Part shown: piece after piece, positions 1 through 8,812 of the stretch
Numbering within the stretch: position 1 is the first letter of the stretch
Layout: every line of letters starts with the position of its first letter
Assembly: GCA_006218025.1 (NCBI GenBank)
Contig: VBWA01000025.1
Location: 1-44,613 of the forward strand
Length of the DNA: 44,613 bases
Reading direction: 5' to 3'
Origin: Rhodocyclaceae bacterium
GTDB taxonomy: Bacteria; Pseudomonadota; Gammaproteobacteria; Burkholderiales; Rhodocyclaceae
Program-made: the position numbers and the translations under genes
Notes under the pieces: model-generated
The model's input: the letters and a program-made list of their open reading frames with translations, nothing else
What the model was told of the DNA's origin: nothing
The model's database searches: none

Positions 1-222
1 GGGCGCCGTGGCGCCGACCGCTGCCTTGCCCGCGGCTGGCGGCGTGCCGCGTCGCGCCAGGCTGCGCAACTTGCCTTCGGCGGCGACCGTCTGCCGATCG
101 AGATCGTCGAGCTCCAGCGAGACCAGCGCCAGGGCGGCCGCTCCGGCGAGCAGCAGCGCAAGGCCGATGAGACTCGGGCCGCGCCGCGACGCGGCGGCGA
201 AATCGATGTCGAGACGGCTCAC
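1..222 (-). CDS. GspM/PilN-like secretion assembly protein, partial
   Basis: Only the first 74 codons are inside the window; the gene continues past position 1. It starts with GTG at 222, a purine-rich GGGGGAGGG about 8 bases upstream. The visible protein has a short basic N-terminus (SRLDIDFAAASRRG), one strong membrane helix (about residues 16-37, SLIGLALLLAGAAALALVSL) and then a charged stretch (LELDDLDRQ). A short cytoplasmic tail, one transmembrane helix and a periplasmic coiled region are the layout of GspM, PilN and similar inner-membrane platform proteins. It is the last gene of the secretion operon seen here. The family call is inference from topology and neighbours; no diagnostic motif is visible. 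Confidence 0.65.
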   Translation of the reverse strand, partial: MSRLDIDFAAASRRGPSLIGLALLLAGAAALALVSLELDDLDRQTVAAEGKLRSLARRGTPPAAGKAAVGATAP

Positions 223-241
223 TGGACTACCCTCCCCCCAG

Positions 242-262
242 CCCCCTGCACAAGGCAGGGGG
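242..262. repeat. GC-rich hairpin between secretion genes
   Basis: CCCCCTGC (242-249) pairs perfectly with GCAGGGGG (255-262) across a 5-base loop. On the minus strand the hairpin lies just before the ribosome binding site of the GspM-like gene, so it could attenuate or protect the transcript. It resembles the other CCCTCCCC/GGGGAGGG hairpins of this window. Confidence 0.5.
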
Positions 263-334
263 TGACGGCGGTTCGCCGCTGCGCGGCTCCGTAGTTTGGC
301 TGCGCCTTCCTTGGGGCGACCCGGCGTCCGGCGC

Positions 335-1177
335 TCATGCGATCCGACGCGCCTCGCGCGCCGCGGCGGTCCATGGCAATGCGCTGCCGAGGCGGTGCAC
401 GGCGTCCGCCGGGAGCGGCACGGGGCAGGTGTCGGCCCCCTCGCCGCAGAGCAGCAGGCGGCCCTCGCCGGGCGCAATGCCGGCGGCGATGGCGCTGCGC
501 GTGATGAGGCCGGCGAGCAACTCGCCGCATTGCTCCGGCGCTGCCACCGGCTCGCCGTGCAGCGCCCGCCAGCGACGCTCGCACAGCAGACCGAGACTCA
601 GGCGGTCGGATTCGAGCACGGCAAACCAGGCGATGCCGCGCGGCAGTTTGCGCTGCCAGCGTCCGGCGGCGGCGGCAAACAGCGGGCGCAGGCTGCCCAG
701 GCGGCAGCCATGTGCTTCCGCCAGCTGGCGCAATGCCAGCGGCAGGGCTTCGTCGATTGCGCAGGCCGGCGTGTCGGCGCCCGGCGGCTGGCCGGCGCAG
801 CGCACCTGCCAGTGGCGACCGATCTCCCCATACACTTCGCGGAAATTGTGTCGCGCCCAGGCTTCCTGTTCGGCCGGCGCCTCGACGTCGCTCTGCCACG
901 GCAGCAGTTGCCAGCGCACGAAGTGTTCGGAGAGCACGATGTCGAGGCGCGGCGCAAGCATGGCGGCAAGCGCCGGCGGCAGACGCGCGGCGCCGGGCGC
1001 AGCGCGTGCCGGGCGCATGCGCAGCGCGTGATCGAGTGCCGCCAGCGGCGCGCGCCAGGCTTCGGTGTTGCCGTCCGCCGCGACGGCAACAGTCTCGCTG
1101 CCGCCGTTGCGGCGCAGGCGCAGACTGTCGGGCGCCAGCAGCGCCTCGATGCGTTCGGGCAGCAGGCCGGACGCCAT
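335..1177 (-). CDS. GspL/PilM-like type II secretion component (hypothetical)
   Basis: A 280-residue protein beginning MASGLLPERIEALLAP, with ATG at 1177 only 2 bases after the gspE stop, so translation is probably coupled. No transmembrane helix is evident. Position after gspE and before a single-helix protein matches the slot of GspL or PilM, actin-fold proteins that link the ATPase to the inner-membrane platform. The C-terminal GEGRLLLCGEGAD resembles the glycine-rich end of such folds, but sequence support is weak. The coding call is good (spacing, codon bias, operon position); the functional call is inferred mainly from context. The frame is also open upstream of 1177, but that part runs through gspE. 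Confidence 0.7.
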   Translation of the reverse strand: MASGLLPERIEALLAPDSLRLRRNGGSETVAVAADGNTEAWRAPLAALDHALRMRPARAAPGAARLPPALAAMLAPRLDIVLSEHFVRWQLLPWQSDVEAPAEQEAWARHNFREVYGEIGRHWQVRCAGQPPGADTPACAIDEALPLALRQLAEAHGCRLGSLRPLFAAAAGRWQRKLPRGIAWFAVLESDRLSLGLLCERRWRALHGEPVAAPEQCGELLAGLITRSAIAAGIAPGEGRLLLCGEGADTCPVPLPADAVHRLGSALPWTAAAREARRIA

Positions 1178-1179
1178 GC

Positions 1180-2853
1180 TCACGAGACCACGCGATCGAG
1201 TTCGGCGAGGCTGGTCTCGCCGCGGCGCACGAGGTCGAGGCCGGCCTCGCGCAGCAGGCGCGTGCCGTTCTTCTGCGCGGCCTCCTTGATCTGCCGCACC
1301 GGTTCGCGCGCGGAAATCATTTCGCGCAGCACGTCGTCGAGCAGCAGCACTTCGGCGATCGCCCGGCGGCCCTTGAAGCCGGTGCCGCGACACTGGGCGC
1401 AGCCCTTGCCGCGGCGAAAGCGGAAACCAGCCGTATCTTGCAGACCGGCCTGGGCGAGCAGTTGCGGCGAAGGATGGTCGTCCTCGCTGCACTCGGGGCA
1501 GTTGATGCGGATCAGGCGCTGGGCGACGACGCCGTTGAGCGCGGCGACCAGGCTGTAGGCGTCGACGCCCATGTGGGTGAAACGGCCGAGCACGTCGAAG
1601 GCGTTGTTGGCGTGCACCGTGGTGAACACCAGGTGGCCGGTCAGCGCCGCCTGCACGGCGATGGTGGCGGTTTCGCCGTCGCGGATTTCGCCGACCATGA
1701 TCTTGTCCGGATCATGGCGCAGGATGGAGCGCAGGCCGCGGGCAAAGGTGAGGCCCTTCTTTTCGTTGACCGGAATTTGCAGCACGCCGGGCAACTGGTA
1801 TTCGACCGGATCCTCGATGGTGACGATCTTGTCGTGGCCGTGGTTGATCTCGCCGATCGCGGCATAGAGCGTGGTGGTCTTGCCGCTGCCGGTGGGGCCG
1901 GTGACCAGCAGCATGCCGTAGGGCTCGTTCGACAGCTGACGCAGCGCGGCCAGCGTGGCGCCTTCGTAGCCGAGGGTTTCCAGGCGCAGGCCGGTGACGC
2001 TGTCGGTGATGCGCTGGCGGTCGAGGATGCGCAGCACCGCGTCCTCGCCGTGGATGCTGGGCATGATGGAAACGCGCACGTCGATGCGGCGGCCGCCGCC
2101 GTTGATGCGGAAGCGGCCGTCCTGCGGCACGCGGCGCTCGGCGATGTCGAGCTCGGCCAGCACCTTGATGCGCGAGATGACCTGCTCGGCGGTTTCCATG
2201 CCCTGCACGCCGCCGACGCTGACCAGCACGCCGTCGATGCGGTACTTGATGAAAATGCCGCCGGGCGCGGTTTCCAGGTGGATGTCGCTGGCGCCGGCCT
2301 TGAGCGCGTCGTAGAGCGTCGAGTTCACCAGGCGCACCACGGGGCTGGCGTCCTCGCCGATGCTCTTCAGCGAAATTTCCTCGCCCTCGGTATCGTCGGC
2401 GCTGCCGCCGCCGGCATCGGAAACGATGCCGTCCATGGCGCGCAGCGATTCCTCGTAGCTCGCCAGATAGGCCGCGATGTCGCCGGCCGGGGCCAGGTGC
2501 AGCGCCAGCGGACGCGCGGCGCGCTGGCGCGCCCAGTCGGCCAGCGCGAAGTCGAAGGGATCGACAATCGCCAGCAGCAGCGCGCTACCGTCCTGCAGCG
2601 GCACGCAGCCGCGCTGCAGGGCCTCGCCGAAGGGAATGCACTCGAAGCCGGCGGTCAGCCCCTGCATTTCCGCCAGGCCCATGACCGGAAGCCGCACGGT
2701 GGCGCCGAGACGGGCCGCGAAATCCCGCGGTCCAAGGCCGCTGGCGGCCGCGAGTGCCGCCAGCAAGGGTTCGCCGTGGCGACGCGCGGCGGCGATCTCG
2801 GCGGCGCTGAAGGGCGGCGCCGGCACCGTGGCGAAACTGCCCGGTGCGTTCAT
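1180..2853 (-). CDS. gspE: Type II secretion ATPase GspE
   Basis: A 557-residue traffic ATPase that powers pseudopilus assembly at the cytoplasmic face of the inner membrane. It shows Walker A GPTGSGKT at residues 319-326, the Asp box TIEDPVEYQ near 345, Walker B IMVGEIRD near 385, the His box TGHLVFTTVHAN near 405-416, and a C-terminal four-cysteine zinc site (CPEC at 452-455, CAQC at 485-488), which is typical of GspE and PilB. The N-terminal region to about residue 165 corresponds to the regulatory N1/N2 part. ATG at 2853 overlaps the gspF stop as ATGA. The reading frame stays open further upstream, but that part is a shadow of gspF. Confidence 0.93.
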   Translation of the reverse strand: MNAPGSFATVPAPPFSAAEIAAARRHGEPLLAALAAASGLGPRDFAARLGATVRLPVMGLAEMQGLTAGFECIPFGEALQRGCVPLQDGSALLLAIVDPFDFALADWARQRAARPLALHLAPAGDIAAYLASYEESLRAMDGIVSDAGGGSADDTEGEEISLKSIGEDASPVVRLVNSTLYDALKAGASDIHLETAPGGIFIKYRIDGVLVSVGGVQGMETAEQVISRIKVLAELDIAERRVPQDGRFRINGGGRRIDVRVSIMPSIHGEDAVLRILDRQRITDSVTGLRLETLGYEGATLAALRQLSNEPYGMLLVTGPTGSGKTTTLYAAIGEINHGHDKIVTIEDPVEYQLPGVLQIPVNEKKGLTFARGLRSILRHDPDKIMVGEIRDGETATIAVQAALTGHLVFTTVHANNAFDVLGRFTHMGVDAYSLVAALNGVVAQRLIRINCPECSEDDHPSPQLLAQAGLQDTAGFRFRRGKGCAQCRGTGFKGRRAIAEVLLLDDVLREMISAREPVRQIKEAAQKNGTRLLREAGLDLVRRGETSLAELDRVVS

Positions 2854-4028
2854 CGTATGCTCTCCGCCAGCTGGAAGATCGGCAGGTACATGAAGACCAC
2901 GATGACGCCGATCACCAGGCCCATGAACAGCATCAGTGCGGGACCGAACAGGCGCGTGGCCCAGTCGGCCCAGCGCGCCATTTCCTCGTCGTGGAAACCG
3001 GCGGCACGCTCCATCATCTCGCCCATGTTGCCGGCGCGCTCGCCGACGCGCAGCATGCGCAGCGCCACCGGCGTGCTGAGGCCTTCGTGTTCGAAGGCGA
3101 CCGAGAGCGGGATGCCCTCGGTGACCTTGACGCGGGCGCGTTCCAGCGCGGCGGCGAGACTGGCGGAGAGCAGGCCGGAAACCATCTTCATCGACTGCGG
3201 CGAGGGAATGCCGCCGCGCAGCAGCATGCCCAGGGTGCGGTACAGGCGCGCCAGCTGGAACACGCGCAGGCGTTCGCCCAGCGCCGGGATGCGCCAGGCC
3301 AGGCGTTCGCCGAGGCGACCCACGGCGGCGCGACCCTGGCGGCTGGCGAAGGCGGTCACCGCTCCGATGACGATGGCAAGCAGCAGCGGCCAGCCGTTCT
3401 CGACCAGGCCGCCCCATTCCAGCAGCAGGCGCGAGACCAGGGGCAGCTCGCCGCCGAAGTCCTGGTAGATGTGAGCGAAGCGCGGCACGACGTAGCCCAT
3501 GAGGAACAGGATCACCATGCCGCCGACCACCATCAGCAGCACGGGATAAAGCGCCGCGCTCATCAGGCGGCTGCGCAGGCCGTCGAGCTGGGTGGCATAC
3601 GCCGCATAGCGCGACAATGCTTCGTCGAGGTCGCTGGTGCGCTCGCTGGCGCGGATCGCCGCAATGAAAAGGGCGGGGAAGGTGGCGGCGGATTCCTCAA
3701 GCGCGGAGGACAGAGTCTTGCCCTGGCGCAAGGCGTCGTGGACGCCGTCGAGCACGCTGCGTACCGCGGGTCGCGACTCTTTTTCGCGCAGGGCCTCGAT
3801 GGCTTCGAGCACCGAAATGCCCGAGCGCAGCAAGGCCAGCAACTCCTGCGCGAACAGCAGCAGGGGAAACTCCTTGCGCCGGCCAAGGCCCAGGGATGCC
3901 TGCGCCACCGAGAGCACGGTGCAGCCAAGTGCCTCGGCGCGGCGCGCGGCGTCGCCGGAGTCGGTCGCGTCGAGCGTCAGGCGGGTGAGCCCGCGGCCCG
4001 GTTGCAGCGCCTTGATCGTGTACTCCAT
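2850..4028 (-). CDS. gspF: Type II secretion inner-membrane protein GspF
   Basis: A 392-residue polytopic inner-membrane platform protein. It has the usual two cytoplasmic T2SSF repeats (about 70-190 and 270-390) and membrane segments near 170-190 (LYPVLLMVVGGMVILFL), 220-235 and 365-385 (GLVIGVIVVFMYLPIF). Motifs common in GspF/PilC are visible: LRSGISVLEAIEALR near 85, ALSRYAAYATQLDGLR near 145, and PRFAHIYQDFGGELPLVSR near 205. The start at 4028 (MEYTIKALQPG) lies 6 bases after the gspG stop and the end overlaps gspE by 4 bases. The length is close to the family norm. Confidence 0.93.
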   Translation of the reverse strand: MEYTIKALQPGRGLTRLTLDATDSGDAARRAEALGCTVLSVAQASLGLGRRKEFPLLLFAQELLALLRSGISVLEAIEALREKESRPAVRSVLDGVHDALRQGKTLSSALEESAATFPALFIAAIRASERTSDLDEALSRYAAYATQLDGLRSRLMSAALYPVLLMVVGGMVILFLMGYVVPRFAHIYQDFGGELPLVSRLLLEWGGLVENGWPLLLAIVIGAVTAFASRQGRAAVGRLGERLAWRIPALGERLRVFQLARLYRTLGMLLRGGIPSPQSMKMVSGLLSASLAAALERARVKVTEGIPLSVAFEHEGLSTPVALRMLRVGERAGNMGEMMERAAGFHDEEMARWADWATRLFGPALMLFMGLVIGVIVVFMYLPIFQLAESIR

Positions 4029-4034
4029 CGCGGG

Positions 4035-4460
4035 TCACCAGTTGGTGATGTCCTCGGCCTCGCCGGTGCCGCCCGGCTGTCCATCCTTGCCATGGGACAG
4101 CAGGTCGAATTCGCCGTGATCGCCGGGCGACTTGTAGATGTAGGGGTTGCCCCAGGGATCCTGCGGGACGGCCTTCTTGAGGTAGGGGCCGGACCAGCGG
4201 GCCATGCCGGCCGGCTTTTCGATGAGGACGGCGAGGCCCTGCTCGCTGCTCGGGTAGCGGCCGACGTCGAGGCGGTACTGGTCGAGCGCCTTTTCCAGCG
4301 CGTCGAGCTGCGCGCGCGCGGCCTTGGTTTCCGATTTGCCGATCTGGGCAAAAAAGCGCGGCGCGACGAAGCCGGCGAGGATGCCGATGATGACCATCAC
4401 CACGAGCAGTTCGAGCAGCGTGAAACCATGCGGTCGGGAAGGGCTGGGATGCAAGTTCAT
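4035..4460 (-). CDS. gspG: Major pseudopilin GspG
   Basis: A 141-residue pseudopilin. After a 12-residue leader ending in G comes the prepilin peptidase signature HG/FTLLELLVVMVIIGILAG, with the conserved E5 of the mature protein. The C-terminal part carries the GspG features YRLDVGRYPSSEQGL, DPWGNPYIY and the calcium-loop-like DLLSHGKDGQPGGTGE. ATG at 4460 gives the usual short leader; the frame is open to 4595, but the extra residues look non-coding and no clear Shine-Dalgarno sequence decides it. First gene of the G-F-E operon; many systems use the order E-F-G. Confidence 0.92.
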   Translation of the reverse strand: MNLHPSPSRPHGFTLLELLVVMVIIGILAGFVAPRFFAQIGKSETKAARAQLDALEKALDQYRLDVGRYPSSEQGLAVLIEKPAGMARWSGPYLKKAVPQDPWGNPYIYKSPGDHGEFDLLSHGKDGQPGGTGEAEDITNW

Positions 4461-4718
4461 GGCTTGGCGGGCAGGTCGCTGCGGCGCGACGGCGGGGATC
4501 AATGCGAAGTGCGCAAGTCTAGGCAGGCTTTGTGACATGACGGTGAAGCGTGGGCGCCGCACGTTGCGCGGCCATGGTCCGTTCGGACTATCCATCGGGG
4601 TTGCCGCAGTGCCGGCGGCTTGCGCCGGCTTAAGCAGGCGGCAACAATTTCTCCATCAAGCTGACATCAAGCCCGGCCATGATCAGCGTCTCCCTCCATT
4701 CCACCGGGATGACGCGCC
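4461..4718. other. Non-coding region upstream of gspG
   Basis: About 258 bases between divergent genes; it must hold the gspG operon promoter, but no convincing -35/-10 pair was identified. One clear hairpin is present: GCCGGCG (4611-4617) and CGCCGGC (4623-4629) with a 5-base loop, followed by TTAAGC rather than a T run. Confidence 0.5.
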
Positions 4719-5000
4719 ATGCACCGCGAATCGATGATCGACCTGTTGGTACTCGACTGCTTCGAGAAGATGGCAGGCTCCTCGCGCGGAATCTGGCTGC
4801 TGTCCATTCTGCGCGATGGCTTCGTCGGCTTTGCAAACATGAATGACGCGCAATTGACTGACGAGTTCACCCGCAGGGGACTCAGAGCCCGCGAGGAGGC
4901 CGTGACCGGGCACGACGACTGGGATGACGCCAACGGTGTTGACGAATGGCCGTTGCTGCCGGCAGGCACAGCTCGTACGGCCGAGAAACGCGAGAGCTGA
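4719..5000 (+). CDS. Small protein of unknown function
   Basis: A possible 93-residue acidic protein, MHRESMIDLLVLDCFEKMAG and on. The first half has a balanced hydrophobic and charged pattern (GIWLLSILRDGFVGFANMND, then LTDEFTRRGLRAREE) unlike the arginine-rich shadow frames nearby, which is the main argument that it is real. A second in-frame ATG at 4734 gives MIDLLVLDC. Neither start has a strong ribosome binding site. No family was recognised. It stands alone, divergent from the secretion operon and convergent with the rhomboid gene, 13 bases away. Confidence 0.45.
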   Translation: MHRESMIDLLVLDCFEKMAGSSRGIWLLSILRDGFVGFANMNDAQLTDEFTRRGLRAREEAVTGHDDWDDANGVDEWPLLPAGTARTAEKRES

Positions 5001-5013
5001 GGCCTGGTCAACT

Positions 5014-6189
5014 CTATCGCTGCGCTTCGCCGACGGCGTTCCCATTGCCGTGACGTCCGGCGGGACGGAGTTGCCGCCCGAGTTCAGCCGCCTGTTTGCC
5101 GAGTTCTCTTGCCTTGTCGATGTGCTTCGGGTCACCCGAGCGAAGACCCTCGGCAAGGACGTGCAATTCCTCGCGGCGAATGTCGGCGTAGCCGCGCAAC
5201 AGGCGAATGGCTGCAGCGGAGGGAAGTGCCGGGCTGACAGGCAAGCGCGAAAGCTGGTCGAAGCTGCGCTCGTATCGCTCAGCGACATCGGCATCGAGGT
5301 GAGTGGCCAACTGCGCGAAGCTGAGCTCGCGCTGATTTCCCCTGGCGACCAGGGCTGACCACTCGTCGCCCATGGCAGCCTCCTGATCCAGGAATTGAGC
5401 GATTTCGTCCCGCGCCGCACTTTCTTCGCTCCAGCGATATAGCGGCGGTGGCAGATTCACAATGAGGGTGCAGACCGCTGCCGCCGTTACACCGGCAGCC
5501 GCCAGTCGGATCATCAGCGCGATCGACTCGGCAGCCCGGAGCGGTCGGTAAAACGTGATGCCCAGCAGGGTTCCAGTGACCAGACCGCCGATGTGGGCGG
5601 CATTGTCGATTCCGGGAACCAGCAGGCCGAAGGAGACCACCGCAACCGAAAACCCGGCTGCACCCCAGAACAGCCACGCAAACTCCCGTGGATGCAGGTA
5701 ATGTCTTTCGCGCCACAGGGCGACCAGCAGCGCGCCGTAGAGCCCGAAGATTGCACCCGAGGCCCCGGCGGAAACTGTCTGATTCCCTTGGGTGGACAGC
5801 GAAACAAGGTTGCCGACCAGCCCGCTGCACGCATACAGGGCGACGAATCGCCCGGAGCCGTAGATACGCTCAACGAAATTGCCGCCGTCCCATAGCGCCC
5901 ACATGTTCATGGCCAGATGCAGGACGCCGAAGTGTATGAACATGGCCGTGCCAAGTCGCCACCATTGGCCGTCCTGGGTTGCCGGACCGAAGTTGGCCCC
6001 CCAGGCCAATTGAACGTCGTTGGGCGAGTGCAAGAAGCCAGCGCCGAAACCGATCATGGCAAGGAAGACAAGCAGATTCACTGCCATCAGGACGCCGGTG
6101 GCCGGTACCCGCCGCCGGCGTGCGCGAAGCTGATCGATCAGTGTCTCGACTCCCGCCGGCGAGCCCCGGGCCGTACTTGCAATTGTCAT
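5014..6189 (-). CDS. Rhomboid family intramembrane serine protease
   Basis: A 391-residue protein with a rhomboid core at about residues 30-230 and a soluble C-terminal extension of about 150 residues. Rhomboids cleave transmembrane segments of other membrane proteins. Visible catalytic elements are GASG with nucleophile S144, the partner H199 in DNAAHIGGLVTG, and the HLAMNMWAL motif (H91, N95) of the second helix. Several hydrophobic helices surround them. The C-terminal part (FLDQEAAMGDEWSALVARGN onward, then SFDQLSRLP) is helical and not recognised. ATG at 6189 (MTIASTARG) was preferred over 6240 because GGAAAC precedes it and the upstream extension is arginine-rich. Monocistronic. Confidence 0.88.
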   Translation of the reverse strand: MTIASTARGSPAGVETLIDQLRARRRRVPATGVLMAVNLLVFLAMIGFGAGFLHSPNDVQLAWGANFGPATQDGQWWRLGTAMFIHFGVLHLAMNMWALWDGGNFVERIYGSGRFVALYACSGLVGNLVSLSTQGNQTVSAGASGAIFGLYGALLVALWRERHYLHPREFAWLFWGAAGFSVAVVSFGLLVPGIDNAAHIGGLVTGTLLGITFYRPLRAAESIALMIRLAAAGVTAAAVCTLIVNLPPPLYRWSEESAARDEIAQFLDQEAAMGDEWSALVARGNQRELSFAQLATHLDADVAERYERSFDQLSRLPVSPALPSAAAIRLLRGYADIRREELHVLAEGLRSGDPKHIDKARELGKQAAELGRQLRPAGRHGNGNAVGEAQR

Positions 6190-6334
6190 GTGTTTCCGGT
6201 CTGCTCCATCGCCCTGTGCCCGTCTTCGTGGCCCCGCCATACCAATCCGCGGTTATCTGTTTGCAACCGCGGTGCAATACTGCCGCAACCACATGTCGGC
6301 AGAATGACGGCCAGCAATCAAGGAGGAAGAGTCC

Positions 6335-6697
6335 ATGTCCCTGTCCGACCGGCGCCGATATCCGCGCTTTCCCTTTCACTCGCGGGCCACGCTGTTGCTC
6401 GACGATCGCGAGTTCAACGGAACCCTTATGGATATTTCTCTCTCGGGAGCGCTGTTTGCCCTCGACCAGTCTCTGGATCTGTCGTCCGGCACGGTATGCC
6501 GGCTGGCCATTTATCATCGTCGCCTGAATCCCGCTGAGTGCATCTGCGGCACGGTAGTCTATTGTGCCGGGCACCTCGTCGGTATCGGGTTTATGGAAAT
6601 CGGCGGCGTTGCGGAAGACGAATTGCGGCTGATGATCGAAATGAATCTTGCCTCGCCGCGGCTTCTCGACCGGGATTTGCCTGCGCTGCTGCGCTAG
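6335..6697 (+). CDS. PilZ domain protein (c-di-GMP receptor)
   Basis: A 120-residue single-domain PilZ protein. It carries both c-di-GMP binding elements: R7-x3-R11 (RRYPR) and D33-x-S-x-x-G38 (DISLSG). An excellent ribosome binding site (AAGGAGGAAG) precedes the ATG. Stand-alone PilZ proteins typically transmit c-di-GMP levels to motility, secretion or polysaccharide machines. The gene ends 15 bases before the next, a GGDEF/EAL protein, so the receptor and an enzyme for its ligand are probably co-transcribed. Confidence 0.93.
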   Translation: MSLSDRRRYPRFPFHSRATLLLDDREFNGTLMDISLSGALFALDQSLDLSSGTVCRLAIYHRRLNPAECICGTVVYCAGHLVGIGFMEIGGVAEDELRLMIEMNLASPRLLDRDLPALLR

Positions 6698-6712
6698 CCT
6701 GTATCGCGCGGC

Positions 6713-8710
6713 GTGAATGAAGTTGTGCCAGTCATCAATCTTTCACACTTCATGATTACTATGGCATCCCCGACCAAGCTCCGCAGGCGCGCCCCGGCCG
6801 AGAGCCTCCATTTTCTTCCGTCGCGCCGACCATCGATGCCAACGAACGCAAATCCGCCCACCCGCGAATCACCTCAGCGCCAGTTCGTCTTTATCAGCGA
6901 AGGACGGTTGCAGGAGGCGCCGACGGTGCGGCACCTCCTGAGATTCCTCGAACCGGTCAGTATCAATGACGCCTGCCAGGACATTCTGGATCGATTTCTC
7001 GCCGACGGCGCGATCTACGCGCTGCCGGTTGTCGATGCCGTAGCCAGGCCGGTCGCGCTGGTGGATCGCAAGCACTACGTCGAATTCTTCAGCAAGCCCT
7101 ATAGCCGGGAAATCTTCGGCCGCCGCAGCATCCTCGAACTGCTCGCCTACGAGGAGTATGAAAGCAGTGAACCCATCGTGGTCGAGGATAGCTGCAGTGT
7201 CGAAGACGTCGCGCAGATCATCATCGATGCCGGCATGCAGCACATGGTCAGCGGCTTCCTGGTCAGCAGTAATGGCTTCTACCTCGGCGTCGCCAACGGC
7301 CACGACCTGCTGAATATCATCACCCAGCGCAAGCAGGCCGAACTCTACTATCTCGCGCACTACGACAGCCTTACCGGCATTCCCAACCGCATGCTGCTCG
7401 GCGACCGCCTCGATCAGGCCTGCCGCGATGCCAAGCGCAAGGGATGTCTGGCGGCCTTGCTGTTCATCGACATCGACCGCTTCAAGCAGATCAACGACTC
7501 GCTCGGACACAGCGCCGGCGATGCGGTGCTGCGCAAGGTGGTGGACCGGCTCAAGGCATCGGCACGCGCCGCCGACACGGTGGCCCGCCTCGGCGGCGAC
7601 GAGTTCGTCATTCTGATGGAGGATCTCGACGATCCGGCGTACGTGGATGTGGTTGCGCAGCGGTTGGTGAATTCGATGCGGGAACCGATCGAGTTGCTTG
7701 GTCATTCGCTGGTCGCCACGGTCAGCGTTGGCAGCGCGATCTATCCCAGCGATGACACCGAGATCAGCCCCCTGCTGGCCAAGGCGGACGCAGCGATGTA
7801 CGAGGCCAAGGGAGCCGGCCGCGATCGTTTCTGCAGGTATTCGGCGGCCACGGCAATGTACAACCCGGCGCGCATGTCGCTGGAGAACGATCTGCGCCGA
7901 GGCATCGAACGCAACGAGCTGCTGCTGCACTACCAGCCGCAGGTCGACATTGCTTCGCAGGAACTCCGCGGTGTCGAGGTCCTGGTGCGCTGGCAGCATC
8001 CGGAACGCGGCCTCGTCGGTCCGGGTCAGTTCATTCCCGTCGCCGAGGAAAGCGGTCTCATCGTTCCGCTCGGCGAGTGGGTGCTGCGCGAAGCCTTTCG
8101 CCAGCTACGCGAATGGGAGGCGCTGGGTCTGCCGCCGCTGCGCATGTCGGTCAATATTTCAGCGCTTCAGTTCCGCCATGGCAGCCTGCCGAGCTTCCTG
8201 GCCGAGCAGATGGCGGCCTACGACATCGATCCGCGCTACATCGAGCTCGAACTGACCGAGAGCGTGCTGATGCATGACATGGATGAAGTGCTGCAAACAC
8301 TGCAGGAAATCAAGGCGCTCGGCGTCAGCCTCGCCATCGACGATTTCGGCACCGGCTTTTCCAGCCTCAGCTACCTGCGACGCTTCCCGATCGACAGGCT
8401 CAAGATCGATCAGTCCTTCGTTCGTGACATCGAGTGCACGCCAGCCAACGAGTCGATCGCCCGCGCCATTGTGGGACTGGCGAACAGTCTGTCGCTCGAC
8501 ATCGTCGCGGAAGGCATAGAGACGTCCGCGGAAAAAGCTGTTCTCGAACACATCCGCTGCACCGAAGGACAGGGCTATCTGTTCGCGAAGCCCATGTCGG
8601 CCGAGGACATCCGTGCCTGGATCACCACGCATCGCACGAATCGAGTGATCACCGACCTGTTTGACAGGGCGATTCCCGACTTCCTGCTTCAGGTCCAGGC
8701 TCTGGGATAG
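6713..8710 (+). CDS. CBS-GGDEF-EAL c-di-GMP enzyme
   Basis: A protein of up to 665 residues. About 70-205 is a tandem CBS-like region (IYALPVVDAVARPVALVDRK, then QHMVSGFLVSSNGFYLGVAN). A diguanylate cyclase domain follows with intact GGDEF (294-298) and an RAAD inhibitory site five residues before it. The EAL domain has EVL at 422-424 (the usual ExL variation), NIS, ELTES, DDFGTGFSS and VAEGIET, so phosphodiesterase residues look intact. No membrane segment is seen. The start is uncertain: 6713 follows the pilZ stop closely, while ATG at 6836 (MPTNANPPTRES) would remove an unusual basic leader. Likely bifunctional or switched by ligand binding to the CBS pair. Confidence 0.9.
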   Translation: MNEVVPVINLSHFMITMASPTKLRRRAPAESLHFLPSRRPSMPTNANPPTRESPQRQFVFISEGRLQEAPTVRHLLRFLEPVSINDACQDILDRFLADGAIYALPVVDAVARPVALVDRKHYVEFFSKPYSREIFGRRSILELLAYEEYESSEPIVVEDSCSVEDVAQIIIDAGMQHMVSGFLVSSNGFYLGVANGHDLLNIITQRKQAELYYLAHYDSLTGIPNRMLLGDRLDQACRDAKRKGCLAALLFIDIDRFKQINDSLGHSAGDAVLRKVVDRLKASARAADTVARLGGDEFVILMEDLDDPAYVDVVAQRLVNSMREPIELLGHSLVATVSVGSAIYPSDDTEISPLLAKADAAMYEAKGAGRDRFCRYSAATAMYNPARMSLENDLRRGIERNELLLHYQPQVDIASQELRGVEVLVRWQHPERGLVGPGQFIPVAEESGLIVPLGEWVLREAFRQLREWEALGLPPLRMSVNISALQFRHGSLPSFLAEQMAAYDIDPRYIELELTESVLMHDMDEVLQTLQEIKALGVSLAIDDFGTGFSSLSYLRRFPIDRLKIDQSFVRDIECTPANESIARAIVGLANSLSLDIVAEGIETSAEKAVLEHIRCTEGQGYLFAKPMSAEDIRAWITTHRTNRVITDLFDRAIPDFLLQVQALG

Positions 8711-8812
8711 CATGACCCGAAAGGACTAGCCCTGCGGAATTGCAAACGTAACAATCCGGGCTTGCGAAGCCAGTACAATTCTTGCGATGCAACATCCTCT
8801 CGGGAGGCCTAG

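Noticed and set aside
712-3468. A 918-codon open frame on the plus strand opposite gspE and gspF
   Set aside because: High-GC shadow frame; composition is Ala/Gly/His-rich without domains, and the opposite strand encodes clear GspE and GspF.
6836-8710. Alternative later start for the CBS-GGDEF-EAL protein
   Set aside because: Not excluded, but no ribosome binding site favours it; recorded in that gene's entry rather than as a separate feature.
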